The notes under the pieces are model-generated. The model did no database searches, was not told the origin of the DNA, and was given only the letters and a program-made list of their open reading frames with translations. DNA of 64,000 nucleotides from Rhynchopus sp. YZ270_cl-10 (Eukaryota > Euglenozoa > Diplonemea > Diplonemida > Diplonemidae). The position numbers were made by a program, and so were the translations under genes. Location of the stretch: NCBI GenBank assembly GCA_964035575.1, contig OZ037911.1, positions 868,001 through 932,000 on the forward strand. The letters are read 5' to 3'. Positions 1 to 8,048 of this stretch are shown here, in pieces. Position 1 is the first letter of the stretch. Each line of letters starts with the position of its first letter.

Positions 1-2
1 CT

Positions 3-578
3 GCCCACGCTGCCTCTGTCGCAAACGCCACCAACGCAACCAACAGACATCAGATGCACCAAACCGCTGCCGCAGAGGCAAGCACCAACTTCATCGCAGC
101 GCAGCAACATTCTGGGGTTACCGCAACCGAGTTGGAGAGACAGCGGGTCAACGTTGTGAACACCCGCGCAGCGTTGACGGCTGCTGTGCACAACGAGGCG
201 GCGGCACGCGCAACTTCAGACGCCACCTCTGTTCACGTTGCTGTCGCACACTCTCACCTGAGACTGCATGAGGCAGACCTTGTGGCTTCAAAGGTAACAG
301 AAGGGCACAACGCGGCAGCACGCCAGGTTGCGGCAGAAGTTGCGCAGGGTGAAGACCAGCGTCTCTCCGCACAGAACACACACCTCCACGCAGCGCAGTC
401 GCACCAAGCGGTTGCCAGAGTCAACGAGGCGGCGGCACACGGTATCGCATCCGCAGCAGGCATCTCCAGTGCGCATGCCAACGCACACCACGCCGTCGCA
501 GCAACAGCAAGGGGCATCCACGACGCAACCCCTGCCTTCATTGTGACCAGCCCGCTGCCATTCACCCCAACGCTCTGA
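3..578 (+). CDS. 3' end of an Ala/His-rich coiled-coil protein (partial)
   Basis: The reading frame is already open at the first base of the window, so the gene begins upstream and only its last 191 codons are seen. An in-frame ATG at 54 is probably internal. The protein is very rich in Ala, His, Asn, Gln and Thr with regularly spaced charged residues, as expected of a long, low-complexity helical or coiled-coil protein. It ends in a short Pro/Phe/Thr-containing tail. No catalytic motif, membrane segment or known domain is recognisable, and I do not assign a function. Codon use (GC-rich third positions) resembles the other genes here, which supports real coding. The next gene lies about 720 bases downstream on the same strand. 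Confidence 0.5.
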   Translation, partial: AHAASVANATNATNRHQMHQTAAAEASTNFIAAQQHSGVTATELERQRVNVVNTRAALTAAVHNEAAARATSDATSVHVAVAHSHLRLHEADLVASKVTEGHNAAARQVAAEVAQGEDQRLSAQNTHLHAAQSHQAVARVNEAAAHGIASAAGISSAHANAHHAVAATARGIHDATPAFIVTSPLPFTPTL

Positions 579-1188
579 AATAATACAGCCTCGTATGGCA
601 GAGCGTAGCAAAAAAAATATAAAAGTGTTGAAAACTGTGGGGAAGTGTTTCCCAGTGTGTAGGATGACGTACCGTTATTTCTTTGTTTATTTTTTAGATT
701 ACCTTTGTTGTATTCCCCAAAAATAATCTGTTGTTTTTTTTGTTTTTTTGTTTTTTTGTTTTTTTGTTTTGTTTTTGTTGTCCCAAGGGGTTTTCCAAAA
801 TTCCTCTTTTTTTTGAGGATTTTCTTTTTTGAGCCTCTGCCCCTTTCTCCCTTCCCTTTGTTACCTTGTTCATTGTGTTTCCCTCTCTTCCCCTTTCCCC
901 TCCCCTTCTCCACATCTCTTTGTTTGTACGCAAAATTACCCCTTTTTTTTTCCTTCAAAAAATACAAAAAAACACTGCATTTTTTTTATCTCTCCCTTCC
1001 GACTGTTTGCGTCATTTTTTTTTTTTTTTACCCTGCCCAAATCTACTATCTGGCGAAAACAGCAGTCAAAGGGAAACGGACTTGAAACTGTCAGCGGGGA
1101 AAAGAAAGACCCTGTTGAGTTTGACTCTAGTCTGACTTTGTGCAGTGACATGGTTTTGGGGATCCACCTATTACATCCTATCATATAC

Positions 1189-1226
1189 CGCTACACTGTT
1201 CATGAGAGACTGTATTTCATTTTTTA
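1189..1226 (+). repeat. Dispersed repeat R1, short copy
   Basis: The segment reads CTACACTGTTCATGAGAGAC followed by TGTATTTCA. This matches the R1 consensus (GTACACTGT, a variable CACGAGAGGGCT, then TTGTATTTCAAGTCA) seen at several other intergenic sites. It lies about 100 bases upstream of an ATG and has the same orientation as the gene. Confidence 0.5.
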
Positions 1227-1234
1227 GGAATCTA

Positions 1235-1262
1235 ATTTTTTTTTCCCCCAATCAAATTACAG
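1235..1262 (+). promoter_or_regulatory. Py tract-AG, possible trans-splice acceptor
   Basis: A T/C tract is followed by CAAATTACAG, 35 bases before the ATG at 1298. No other AG falls between the tract and this site. It resembles a 3' splice site; with no upstream coding exon, addition of a spliced leader is the simplest reading. Confidence 0.4.
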
Positions 1263-1297
1263 AAAAAAATCGAGAAAAAAAGAAAAAGATACCAACT

Positions 1298-3925
1298 ATG
1301 TCGGGTGGGGATGAACGATCCGAACCGACCCCAGCCGCAGACCCACCGCTACCAACACCCGAGACCACCACCACCACCACCACCACGACGGCACCTCTAG
1401 ACGCACCACACCCTCCCTCCTCCTCCACACCTCCTACCACCACCACTGCACCACCTCCCACCACTGATCCTACCGAAAATACCATTACAACCGACGACAC
1501 ACCAATGGGCAATGCCCCCGAGAGTACAAACAATACCAACACCTCCGTTAGCACTCCTCTTAACGCAACGGAGATGGAGGTGGATCATCTGCCACCTTCT
1601 GTACCAGATGCTTCGGATCCTCCGAAACCCAAAACAGACGATGCTTCAGGGGATGCAGAGAAAATGGAGGATGTGGGTGAGGTGAGGTCAAACGCTGTAG
1701 AGGGTGTCACCGATGCGATGCGAGATGGAGAAGGTGAAGAAGATGATGATGAAGATGACGATGATGACGCAACCCCCCCGTTGACCACTCCTACGAGCAT
1801 GCTTCCCCCCCCTCATAGAAGTGTCAATGCAGTTCTCGCGGCGCCAGAGGTAGGGGAAACGCTGCCTGAAGAAGGGGCGTCGCTTTCAATTGATCAGACG
1901 CCAACGATCCTTTCGATGCTGCAAGGGCAGCAGAAAATAAAAGAGGATGTTGCGCAAAAGGCAAAACAGCAACAGCGTGCTAAGACTTTAAGTGTTTATG
2001 ACATTCTCGCAGTGCAGATTGAAAAGGAAGAGCCGACCGAAGGGTTAATAGAAACTGCGGCTGCCGCGTTTACTACTCATTTGAAGGAATTTGTTGCGTC
2101 GACAAAAAAGAAAAAACAGGGTTCGCGGGTGTTCATGCCCGCCAGGAAATGCTCTTGGCATGACGAAGCGGATCTGGTACCACTGAACCTTGGGGAAAAA
2201 ACTCTTGCACATTGCTCCGCAATTCTTGAGAAAAACAAAGAAAAAGAGGAGGATACTGCACCTACTACGACAAGCCTTGCTTCTACCCCGGCACCTACAC
2301 CAGACAATAAACCAAAGGAAACAAAAGAGAAGGCAAAAGAGGCGAAGGATAAGAAAGACGACAAAAAACCTAAACAGCCAAGCATTGCGTCCTTCTTCAC
2401 TAAAAAGCCTGCAGGAACAGCTCCGACACAGGATGTCGCGAAAACTTCTCCGAGAAAACCGACTTTCCTTGCAGGAGGGATTATTGAGGGCTACTCTAAG
2501 CGTGATGCTGCGTACAGCAACTTCGATCTCTTCTGCTTCGACGTTCTTGACCAACCCACTGAATACCCACACAAAGCTGCTGTCTCCGCTCAAAACGCTT
2601 TGTTCGGTGACAACGAGAACATCACGGTAGCAGACCTCCGCTCTGAACTCCTCTCTTCCATGAAGCAAAACAGCCAAAACATGTTTCATGCGTTGGTCGC
2701 GCGAGGCGGCCCTGCCCTCGAGATTTTGGTGCACAAAAACTGCGGAACCGACGTACCACAGTATTGTGGGAGTGCTCAGGAGGCTGGAAAGGCAATTCAC
2801 GCAGTTTTCCCTGCAGGCACCGCAGCGCCTCGCGACCCTGAGTTGGACTATGGAGAAGGGCAGGAAAGCGAGGAAATGCCGTATGACGACAGCGACGATG
2901 AAGACGGCTCCTCGATTGACGGAAAGGACTCCCAGGTGAGCAGTGTCTCAGAGTGTTCCTTCGTTATGGAAGAATCTGAGGAAGGTGACGACGAAATGGG
3001 GGACATCGAAGCCCTCCACAAACTCACCTACCTCCCCGACAGCGACTCCGAGGACGGCGTGGGCCAGCACCATGGCAAAAAGACTGTCCACCGTACTGCC
3101 TCTTCCTTCCGCACCAAAAACGCGGAGGAGCTAATCCAAATTGCAGGCCCCCTCCGGAACACCCCCATCCGCAGTGCAACCGACAGCATCGATGCGCTTC
3201 AAATGGCAAGAAAAGAGGTTGCCCCTTTCCTAAGCTGCTGCGACGTCAATGAGCTTCTCGCAGAAAAGGGTGATTTCATTCGCTTCTTTAAGCACAACGT
3301 TTTAGAAGACTGGGCATATTCTCATTCATTGGTTCGCCGTGCTACTGAAGCGGCCCCTGTTGACACTGCGCCTCTATCTGCAATAATCCCTGATGGTGTG
3401 CCAAAGGAGGCGCCCGCTTTGAAGGCAGCGTTCAAAGAAAACTGTGACCACCTCTGGGAAGGGGATTCGCTGTTGAAGGTGAAGCAGTCTGGCAAGGTGG
3501 ACCGTGCGAAGCCTCCTCCTACGTGGGATGCAGAGAAGATAAAGGCGTTGGCATCTATTGTGAACGGATCGACGAATGTCATTGCGTACATGGTGTCGAG
3601 CCTGCAGGAGAAATACCCAGAGATGAAGAAGTCCTCGGTGACCAATAAAATTAAGGAGATTGCGGCGAAGGATTCGCAGGGGAAGTTTTGGGTTGTGCGG
3701 GCGAGTGTCATGGACCAATGTGGTCTGGTCGAAGAATCGAGTACGGATACACACAGCGAAGGTGGACGGAAACGCAAGAGGCCTGACCCCAGCCCTGCTT
3801 CACCTGAAGGCGAAACCGCGGCGAAGAGACGGAGAAAGGAGGAGTCTGCCTCACCTGTGCAGGATAAGAAAAAGGTCACACAGGGGCCGAAGAAGCGGAA
3901 AAAGTCGACCGGTAAAGGTGTGTAA
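1298..3925 (+). CDS. Probable chromatin assembly factor 1 large subunit (CAF-1 p150/Cac1-like)
   Basis: This 875-residue protein has the order of features expected of the CAF-1 large subunit, the histone H3-H4 chaperone that PCNA brings to replication forks. The N-terminus is Pro/Thr-rich and acidic. A Lys/Glu-rich charged stretch leads into a canonical PCNA-interacting box, QPSIASFF at residues 360-367. A strongly acidic segment follows at about 520-600 (it contains LDYGEG and several Asp/Glu runs), like the CAF-1 ED domain. Residues about 745-807 resemble the C-terminal winged-helix domain, with an SVTNKIKEIA helix and a following FWVVRASVM strand. The tail carries several basic nuclear-localisation clusters (KRKRP, KRRRK, KKRKK). 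The start is the first ATG in frame; the frame is open further upstream, but only from a GTG. The short middle motif usual in animal and yeast p150 was not recognised, so identity rests on PIP box, acidic domain and winged helix. Confidence 0.65.
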   Translation: MSGGDERSEPTPAADPPLPTPETTTTTTTTTAPLDAPHPPSSSTPPTTTTAPPPTTDPTENTITTDDTPMGNAPESTNNTNTSVSTPLNATEMEVDHLPPSVPDASDPPKPKTDDASGDAEKMEDVGEVRSNAVEGVTDAMRDGEGEEDDDEDDDDDATPPLTTPTSMLPPPHRSVNAVLAAPEVGETLPEEGASLSIDQTPTILSMLQGQQKIKEDVAQKAKQQQRAKTLSVYDILAVQIEKEEPTEGLIETAAAAFTTHLKEFVASTKKKKQGSRVFMPARKCSWHDEADLVPLNLGEKTLAHCSAILEKNKEKEEDTAPTTTSLASTPAPTPDNKPKETKEKAKEAKDKKDDKKPKQPSIASFFTKKPAGTAPTQDVAKTSPRKPTFLAGGIIEGYSKRDAAYSNFDLFCFDVLDQPTEYPHKAAVSAQNALFGDNENITVADLRSELLSSMKQNSQNMFHALVARGGPALEILVHKNCGTDVPQYCGSAQEAGKAIHAVFPAGTAAPRDPELDYGEGQESEEMPYDDSDDEDGSSIDGKDSQVSSVSECSFVMEESEEGDDEMGDIEALHKLTYLPDSDSEDGVGQHHGKKTVHRTASSFRTKNAEELIQIAGPLRNTPIRSATDSIDALQMARKEVAPFLSCCDVNELLAEKGDFIRFFKHNVLEDWAYSHSLVRRATEAAPVDTAPLSAIIPDGVPKEAPALKAAFKENCDHLWEGDSLLKVKQSGKVDRAKPPPTWDAEKIKALASIVNGSTNVIAYMVSSLQEKYPEMKKSSVTNKIKEIAAKDSQGKFWVVRASVMDQCGLVEESSTDTHSEGGRKRKRPDPSPASPEGETAAKRRRKEESASPVQDKKKVTQGPKKRKKSTGKGV

Positions 3926-4046
3926 TATTTTTGATGCGAAACACGTTGCAACCATCCCCATCTAATTAAATTTGGTGTGATTTTCAGCAACAGTTTGTAT
4001 ACCAACGACGAAAAAGGGAGTAGGGGGGTCTCCACGAAACGAGAGA

Positions 4047-4211
4047 TACACGACGTTGAAGTAAATGACTTTACTTGTGGTTTTATATGTAATTTTACTT
4101 GTGAAAATAGTTTACTTGTGGCACACGTAAAAACGTAAGCGTACAGCTTAAACACAAGTAAAAAATGACATGTAAAACCACTAGTAAAGTAATTTACTTC
4201 AACTTCGTGTA
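4047..4211. mobile_element. MITE-like inverted-repeat element with TA termini
   Basis: The two ends are inverted repeats of about 43 bases. The left arm starts TACACGACGTTGAAGTAAAT, and the reverse complement of the right end starts TACACGAAGTTGAAGTAAAT; only a few positions differ over the full arm. The centre is about 75 bases, AT-rich and non-coding. The TA at both outer ends could be a TA target duplication as made by Tc1/mariner-type transposases. No transposase is encoded, so this would be a non-autonomous copy. Confidence 0.6.
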
Positions 4212-4226
4212 GGCGAGAAAAGGCTG

Positions 4227-4284
4227 CGTGGAGTTCACACGAGAAAAGCGAGGTGTCTACACGTCATCAATTTTTCAAAAAAAA
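4227..4284 (+). repeat. Dispersed repeat R3, divergent copy
   Basis: It begins CGTGGAGTTCACACGAG, continues with GGTGTCTACACG and ends in TTTTTCAAAAAAAA. It is the most divergent of four R3 copies in the window (the others start near 20399, 34476 and 46375). Its outer bases CGTG/CACG stay complementary, as do TAGTG/CACTA in the other copies. Confidence 0.45.
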
Positions 4285-4769
4285 GGTGAAGAGAGAGTGT
4301 GTGTGTGTGTGTGAGGTCTATTATTCCTTACAATTTATTCATCGTGGCAAATAACCCCCAATATCTCACCCCATCCCTCTTACAGACTCAAAGCAATCGA
4401 CTCTTAATGCTTTCGTCGCAGCAGTACCCTCCCAAAGCTCTGGAACTGGAACCCAACCTAAGGAGAAGGAGAAGGAAAAAGAAAAAGAAAAGGAAAAAGA
4501 GAAGGAGAAGGAAGAAGAGTGACCAAAAAACGAAGGGATTTTTTTTTTGTCAAAACTCACTCTGTCCAAATTCAAGTTGATCGAGCTCTTTTTTTTCTTC
4601 CTGATTGGGTGTTAAGTGCATGAGGCGTTTGTACTGCCAACTTCTCTTTGAGTGTCTAAGGCAGGGAGAGGCTTAGGATCATCTGTCCAGCTGTGTGATT
4701 TTTTTGTTTTTGTTTTTGTTTTTTTTTTTGTGTGTTGTGCTTTCATCCAAATAACTACCATTTTATTAT

Positions 4770-4860
4770 TTGGGGGCACCACCCCACGGTGCACCGGGTC
4801 ATGTACCAAAGGTACACTAAGTCTTGCCATGATAAGGCTTTTGTACACGTGAAGGTTAAT
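4770..4860 (+). repeat. Dispersed repeat R1, divergent copy
   Basis: It contains the GGGGGCACCACCCCACGGTG block and the small palindrome GTACCAAAGGTAC, followed by a degenerate GGCTTTTGTA segment. The same order of blocks is seen in the longer R1 copies near 10.4 and 15.1 kb. Confidence 0.45.
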
Positions 4861-5057
4861 GCCATCCTACCAACCTGTTCTGTTCTCATTTTTGTTGATC
4901 CCTATACCTATGCTATCAATGTATTGATTGCATATGTTGGAATGCTGTTCTTCAAATGTTTTTTTGGGGGGGCGGCACAGCAATGCTGTGCGGGAAAAGA
5001 GGGGGGGAAATGTCCTTGTGGCATCTTGCTGTTCATTATGTAGATACTGCTGTGTGT

Positions 5058-5996
5058 GATGTTGATGTTGATGTTGATGTTGATGTTGATGTTGATGTTG
5101 ATGTTGATGTTGATGTTGATGTTGATGTTGATGTTGATGTTGATGTTGATGTTGATGTTGATGTTGATGTTGATGTTGATGTTGATGTTGATGTTGATGT
5201 TGATGTTGATGTTGATGTTGATGTTGATGTTGATGTTGATGTTGATGTTGATGTTGATGTTGATGTTGATGTTGATGTTGATGTTGATGTTGATGTTGAT
5301 GTTGATGTTGATGTTGATGTTGATGTTGATGTTGATGTTGATGTTGATGTTGATGTTGATGTTGATGTTGATGTTGATGTTGATGTTGATGTTGATGTTG
5401 ATGTTGATGTTGATGTTGATGTTGATATTGATGTTGATGTTGATGTTGATGTTGATGTTGATGTTGATGTTGATGTTGATGTTGATGTTGATGTTGATGT
5501 TGATGTTGATGTTGATGTTGATGTTGATGTTGATGTTGATGTTGATGTTGATGTTGATATTGATGTTGATGTTGATGTTGATGTTGATGTTGATGTTGAT
5601 GTTGATGTTGATGTTGATGTTGATGTTGATGTTGATGTTGATGTTGATGTTGATGTTGATGTTGATGTTGATGTTGATGTTGATGTTGATGTTGATGTTG
5701 ATGTTGATGTTGATGTTGATGTTGATGTTGATGTTGATGTTGATGTTGATGTTGATGTTGATGTTGATGTTGATGTTGATGTTGATGTTGATGTTGATGT
5801 TGATGTTGATGTTGATGTTGATGTTGATATTGATGTTGATGTTGATGTTGATGTTGATGTTGATGTTGATGTTGATGTTGATGTTGATGTTGATGTTGAT
5901 GTTGATGTTGATGTTGATGTTGATGTTGATGTTGATGTTGATGTTGATGTTGATGTTGATGTTGATGTTGATGTTGATGTTGATGTTGATGTTGAT
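5058..5996. repeat. GTTGAT hexanucleotide satellite, about 156 units
   Basis: An uninterrupted array of the 6-base unit GATGTT spans 939 bases. Only three units are changed (GATATT, near 5424, 5556 and 5826), and the phase is never broken. Every frame is open because of the period, giving Val-Asp, Leu-Met or Asn-Ile dipeptide runs; none has other support as a gene. The near-perfect homogeneity implies recent expansion or continual slippage repair. Confidence 0.95.
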
Positions 5997-6803
5997 AAGA
6001 GGAAAAGGCTTAACCATGCGAGGCTCGGGGTAATAAAATCACGGGGGAAAAAAACCCCCTATACCCCCCTGTCAATACAGCTCAAAAACAAAAAACAAAA
6101 ACGAAACGAAAAGACGGAGCAAAGACAGCGGGGGGGGTTCCTGCACAAGACGGAGGAAACCCAGGGTGTATTTACCCTCCCTCTTTCCACCCCCCTTTTT
6201 TAGCAGCTTTTGGTGCAATTCTGTACCGGCTCCAAAGTTGTGATTTTGTTCTCTTTTGTTGTCGTCGTGAGCGTCGCTTCTTTTCCCCTTCCACTCCCTT
6301 CCCCCAACCCCTGTATTCTCCCCCCTCGAAAATGTCGGATAAAAAAAGGTAGAGGGTTTTTTAAGGTCTTTTATGGGTACATTCGTTGTATCATCTCTAA
6401 AATGCTTTCTGCTCTCCTGAATTTACAGTCGTCCAAGAAACTCTCCGTCTGTGCGCAAGAAGCGTTCCAACAAAACATTATCCTCTCACAACCAAAGCAG
6501 TCCGTAAAGTCGCCATTTTTTTTTTTTTTTGTTTTGGTCTGGGTTTGGGGCGTTTAAAGCGGGTGGTATTTTTGGGGGTAATTTGACGCCTCCAATCATA
6601 TTTGGATTAGTGTCACTAATTAATGTAACTACAACAAATTTTGCAGAGCGATAAAAACGAATTTATTATTACTCACTTTTTTGTCATTATCCTGTCAGAT
6701 TCTATTTTTTTGTTTTGTTTTTTTGAAACAATACCTGGTGTGGCTGACCCCAAAATAGCAGAAAATAGCACCCCCCCCTTCAGCCACACCAAATCAAAAC
6801 ATA

Positions 6804-7526
6804 ATGAAGATTCTGTACCTTCACGGGCTTGAGAGTGGTCCTAATGGGGTCAAGGTAGGCACCTTGCGTGCCCACTTTGGTGAGGAGGGGCTCCATTGCG
6901 AAGATATGCACATGTCCGTGTTGGATGTCACCCGACGGAACAGTGTATTGCGCAATGTCATCCGTGGACAGGCCCCGATTCTTGGGGGCGGTCTTTTTGT
7001 TGGGTTGGTTGGGTGGGCGGCGGGGTGGTTCACGTCCCGCAGGTATGCTCTGTACGGGGTGTTTCTGTATGCGTTGTACTTCCTCATATTCAAAAGACGT
7101 ATCATCGCTGCTGCGCTGAGTGCTTCTCTGGAAGCTTCCATCGAAGCCCAAGCGAAGGCGATTGAGATGCACTCTCCAGACATCTTAGTGGGCTCGAGCT
7201 TTGGTGGGGCGGTGGTCATTCAACTGCTGCACAGAAAGATCTGGTCTGGTCCGAGCATCGCAATGTGCCCTGCACACCACAAAATTACCAGAATCATGCG
7301 GGAGGTGCCGGCAGAAGGGTTGGGGCTGTCGAGCCCTCTGCTGTTGCTGCATGGTGACAAGGATGCGGTGGTGCCTTTGGCAGACAGCATTGCGTTGGGG
7401 GAGGCAAATGATCTAGCTAGTGTGCGGATTGTGCCAAACGGTTGTCACAGCCTCACCGAGTTTGTTGCGACGGGAGAGCTGGTGCGTGCGGTGCTTGCCT
7501 TTGGGAGGGAATGCAATTTGCGATAG
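6804..7526 (+). CDS. Alpha/beta hydrolase with a membrane-spanning insert (YqiA/UPF0227-like)
   Basis: This 240-residue protein starts MKILYLHGLESGPNGVK, typical of the small YqiA-type alpha/beta-hydrolase family. The catalytic triad can be read: nucleophile Ser132 in GSSFGG, acid Asp185 or Asp187 in HGDKDAVVP, and His215 in CHSL. The odd part is a hydrophobic insert at about residues 55-95, with two candidate membrane helices (GGGLFVGLVGWAAGW and YALYGVFLYALYFLIF) ahead of the nucleophile elbow. This suggests an enzyme anchored to a membrane, acting on an ester or thioester that cannot be named from sequence. A CCCCCCTTCAG site lies 20 bases upstream of the ATG. The family is fairly sure; the substrate is unknown. 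Confidence 0.8.
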   Translation: MKILYLHGLESGPNGVKVGTLRAHFGEEGLHCEDMHMSVLDVTRRNSVLRNVIRGQAPILGGGLFVGLVGWAAGWFTSRRYALYGVFLYALYFLIFKRRIIAAALSASLEASIEAQAKAIEMHSPDILVGSSFGGAVVIQLLHRKIWSGPSIAMCPAHHKITRIMREVPAEGLGLSSPLLLLHGDKDAVVPLADSIALGEANDLASVRIVPNGCHSLTEFVATGELVRAVLAFGRECNLR

Positions 7527-8048
7527 ATTCTGGTGGAAGAGAGTTTCGAAGGTGCAGAAGAAGGAGCAGTGCAGTTAGATGTATTGTTGTGGCGTAAGGT
7601 GTGAGCATCCCTCCGTTCCGACGTTTGTTGTGGTGTTTAATGTGTTGTGCCCTCAGATGGTCAAGGTGTAGGTGGGTTGTTGGTGGAGTGTTTGTAGTAG
7701 GTAGTGAGTGGCAGGTCTGCCGAAGTTGTAGAGGTGGTGTTGGCCGTAGGGAGTGCTGAGGAGGGTGAGTGTGGAGAAGTGGGGAGGGGGGTAGTGTAGT
7801 GGGTGTGTATGTAGTAGTGATGGGGTGTGGGTTGTGGGGTTGTGCAGTTTGCGTCAACCGGCAGTTGTAGTTTTGCGTTCTTGCTGGTAGGGGGGTGGAA
7901 TGTTCTGTGCATGTACACAAAGAGAACGACGTTGTGTGTTTTGAAAATGACCTTCTATCCCAGCCCCAACATACTCCCCAAACAGCGTATTTAACACAAC
8001 CACAACCAACTAAAACACACAAAAAAAGAAAAAGAAGAAGAAGACAAA
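7527..8048. other. Intergenic, G/T-rich
   Basis: From about 7640 to 7880 the + strand is strikingly G/T-rich (GGTGTAGGTGG, TGTAGTAGGTAG and similar). The rest leads into the promoter-like leader of the first SPFH gene. No gene is seen. Confidence 0.65.
7982..8000 (+). promoter_or_regulatory. Conserved leader motif before SPFH copy 1
   Basis: The sequence AACAGCGTATTTAACACAAC is matched upstream of copy 2 (near 10987, CAACAGTGTATTTTAAAACA) and copy 3 (near 13155, CTACAGAGTATTTGCCACAA). The flanking DNA differs, so the motif is either a core promoter or a splice-acceptor plus leader. Each match contains an ACAG or ACAGN step directly before GTATTT. Confidence 0.5.

Larger units (their letters stand above)
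579..1297. other. Intergenic, T-rich
   Basis: No gene is seen. The + strand is dominated by homopolymer T tracts, including a (T7G) microsatellite at about 725-775 and pyrimidine-rich stretches to 1025. A copy of the dispersed GTACACTG-type repeat lies near 1189-1226, and a Py-AG site at 1261-1262 precedes the next gene. Confidence 0.7.
3926..6803. other. Long intergenic region with satellite and inverted-repeat element
   Basis: No credible gene is seen over about 2.9 kb. The region holds an inverted-repeat element (4047-4211), a copy of repeat R3 (about 4227-4284), a purine-rich GGAGAA/GAAAAA tract (about 4460-4522), an R1 copy (about 4770-4860) and the GTTGAT satellite (5058-5996). Py-rich sequence then precedes the hydrolase gene. 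Open frames inside the satellite are by-products of its 6-base period. Confidence 0.75.

Noticed and set aside
4908-6203. Long open frames on both strands across the GTTGAT array (Val-Asp, Leu-Met, Asn-Ile repeats)
   Set aside because: A 6-base repeat without a stop in any phase is open by construction. There is no start context, other sequence content or paralogue to support a protein.
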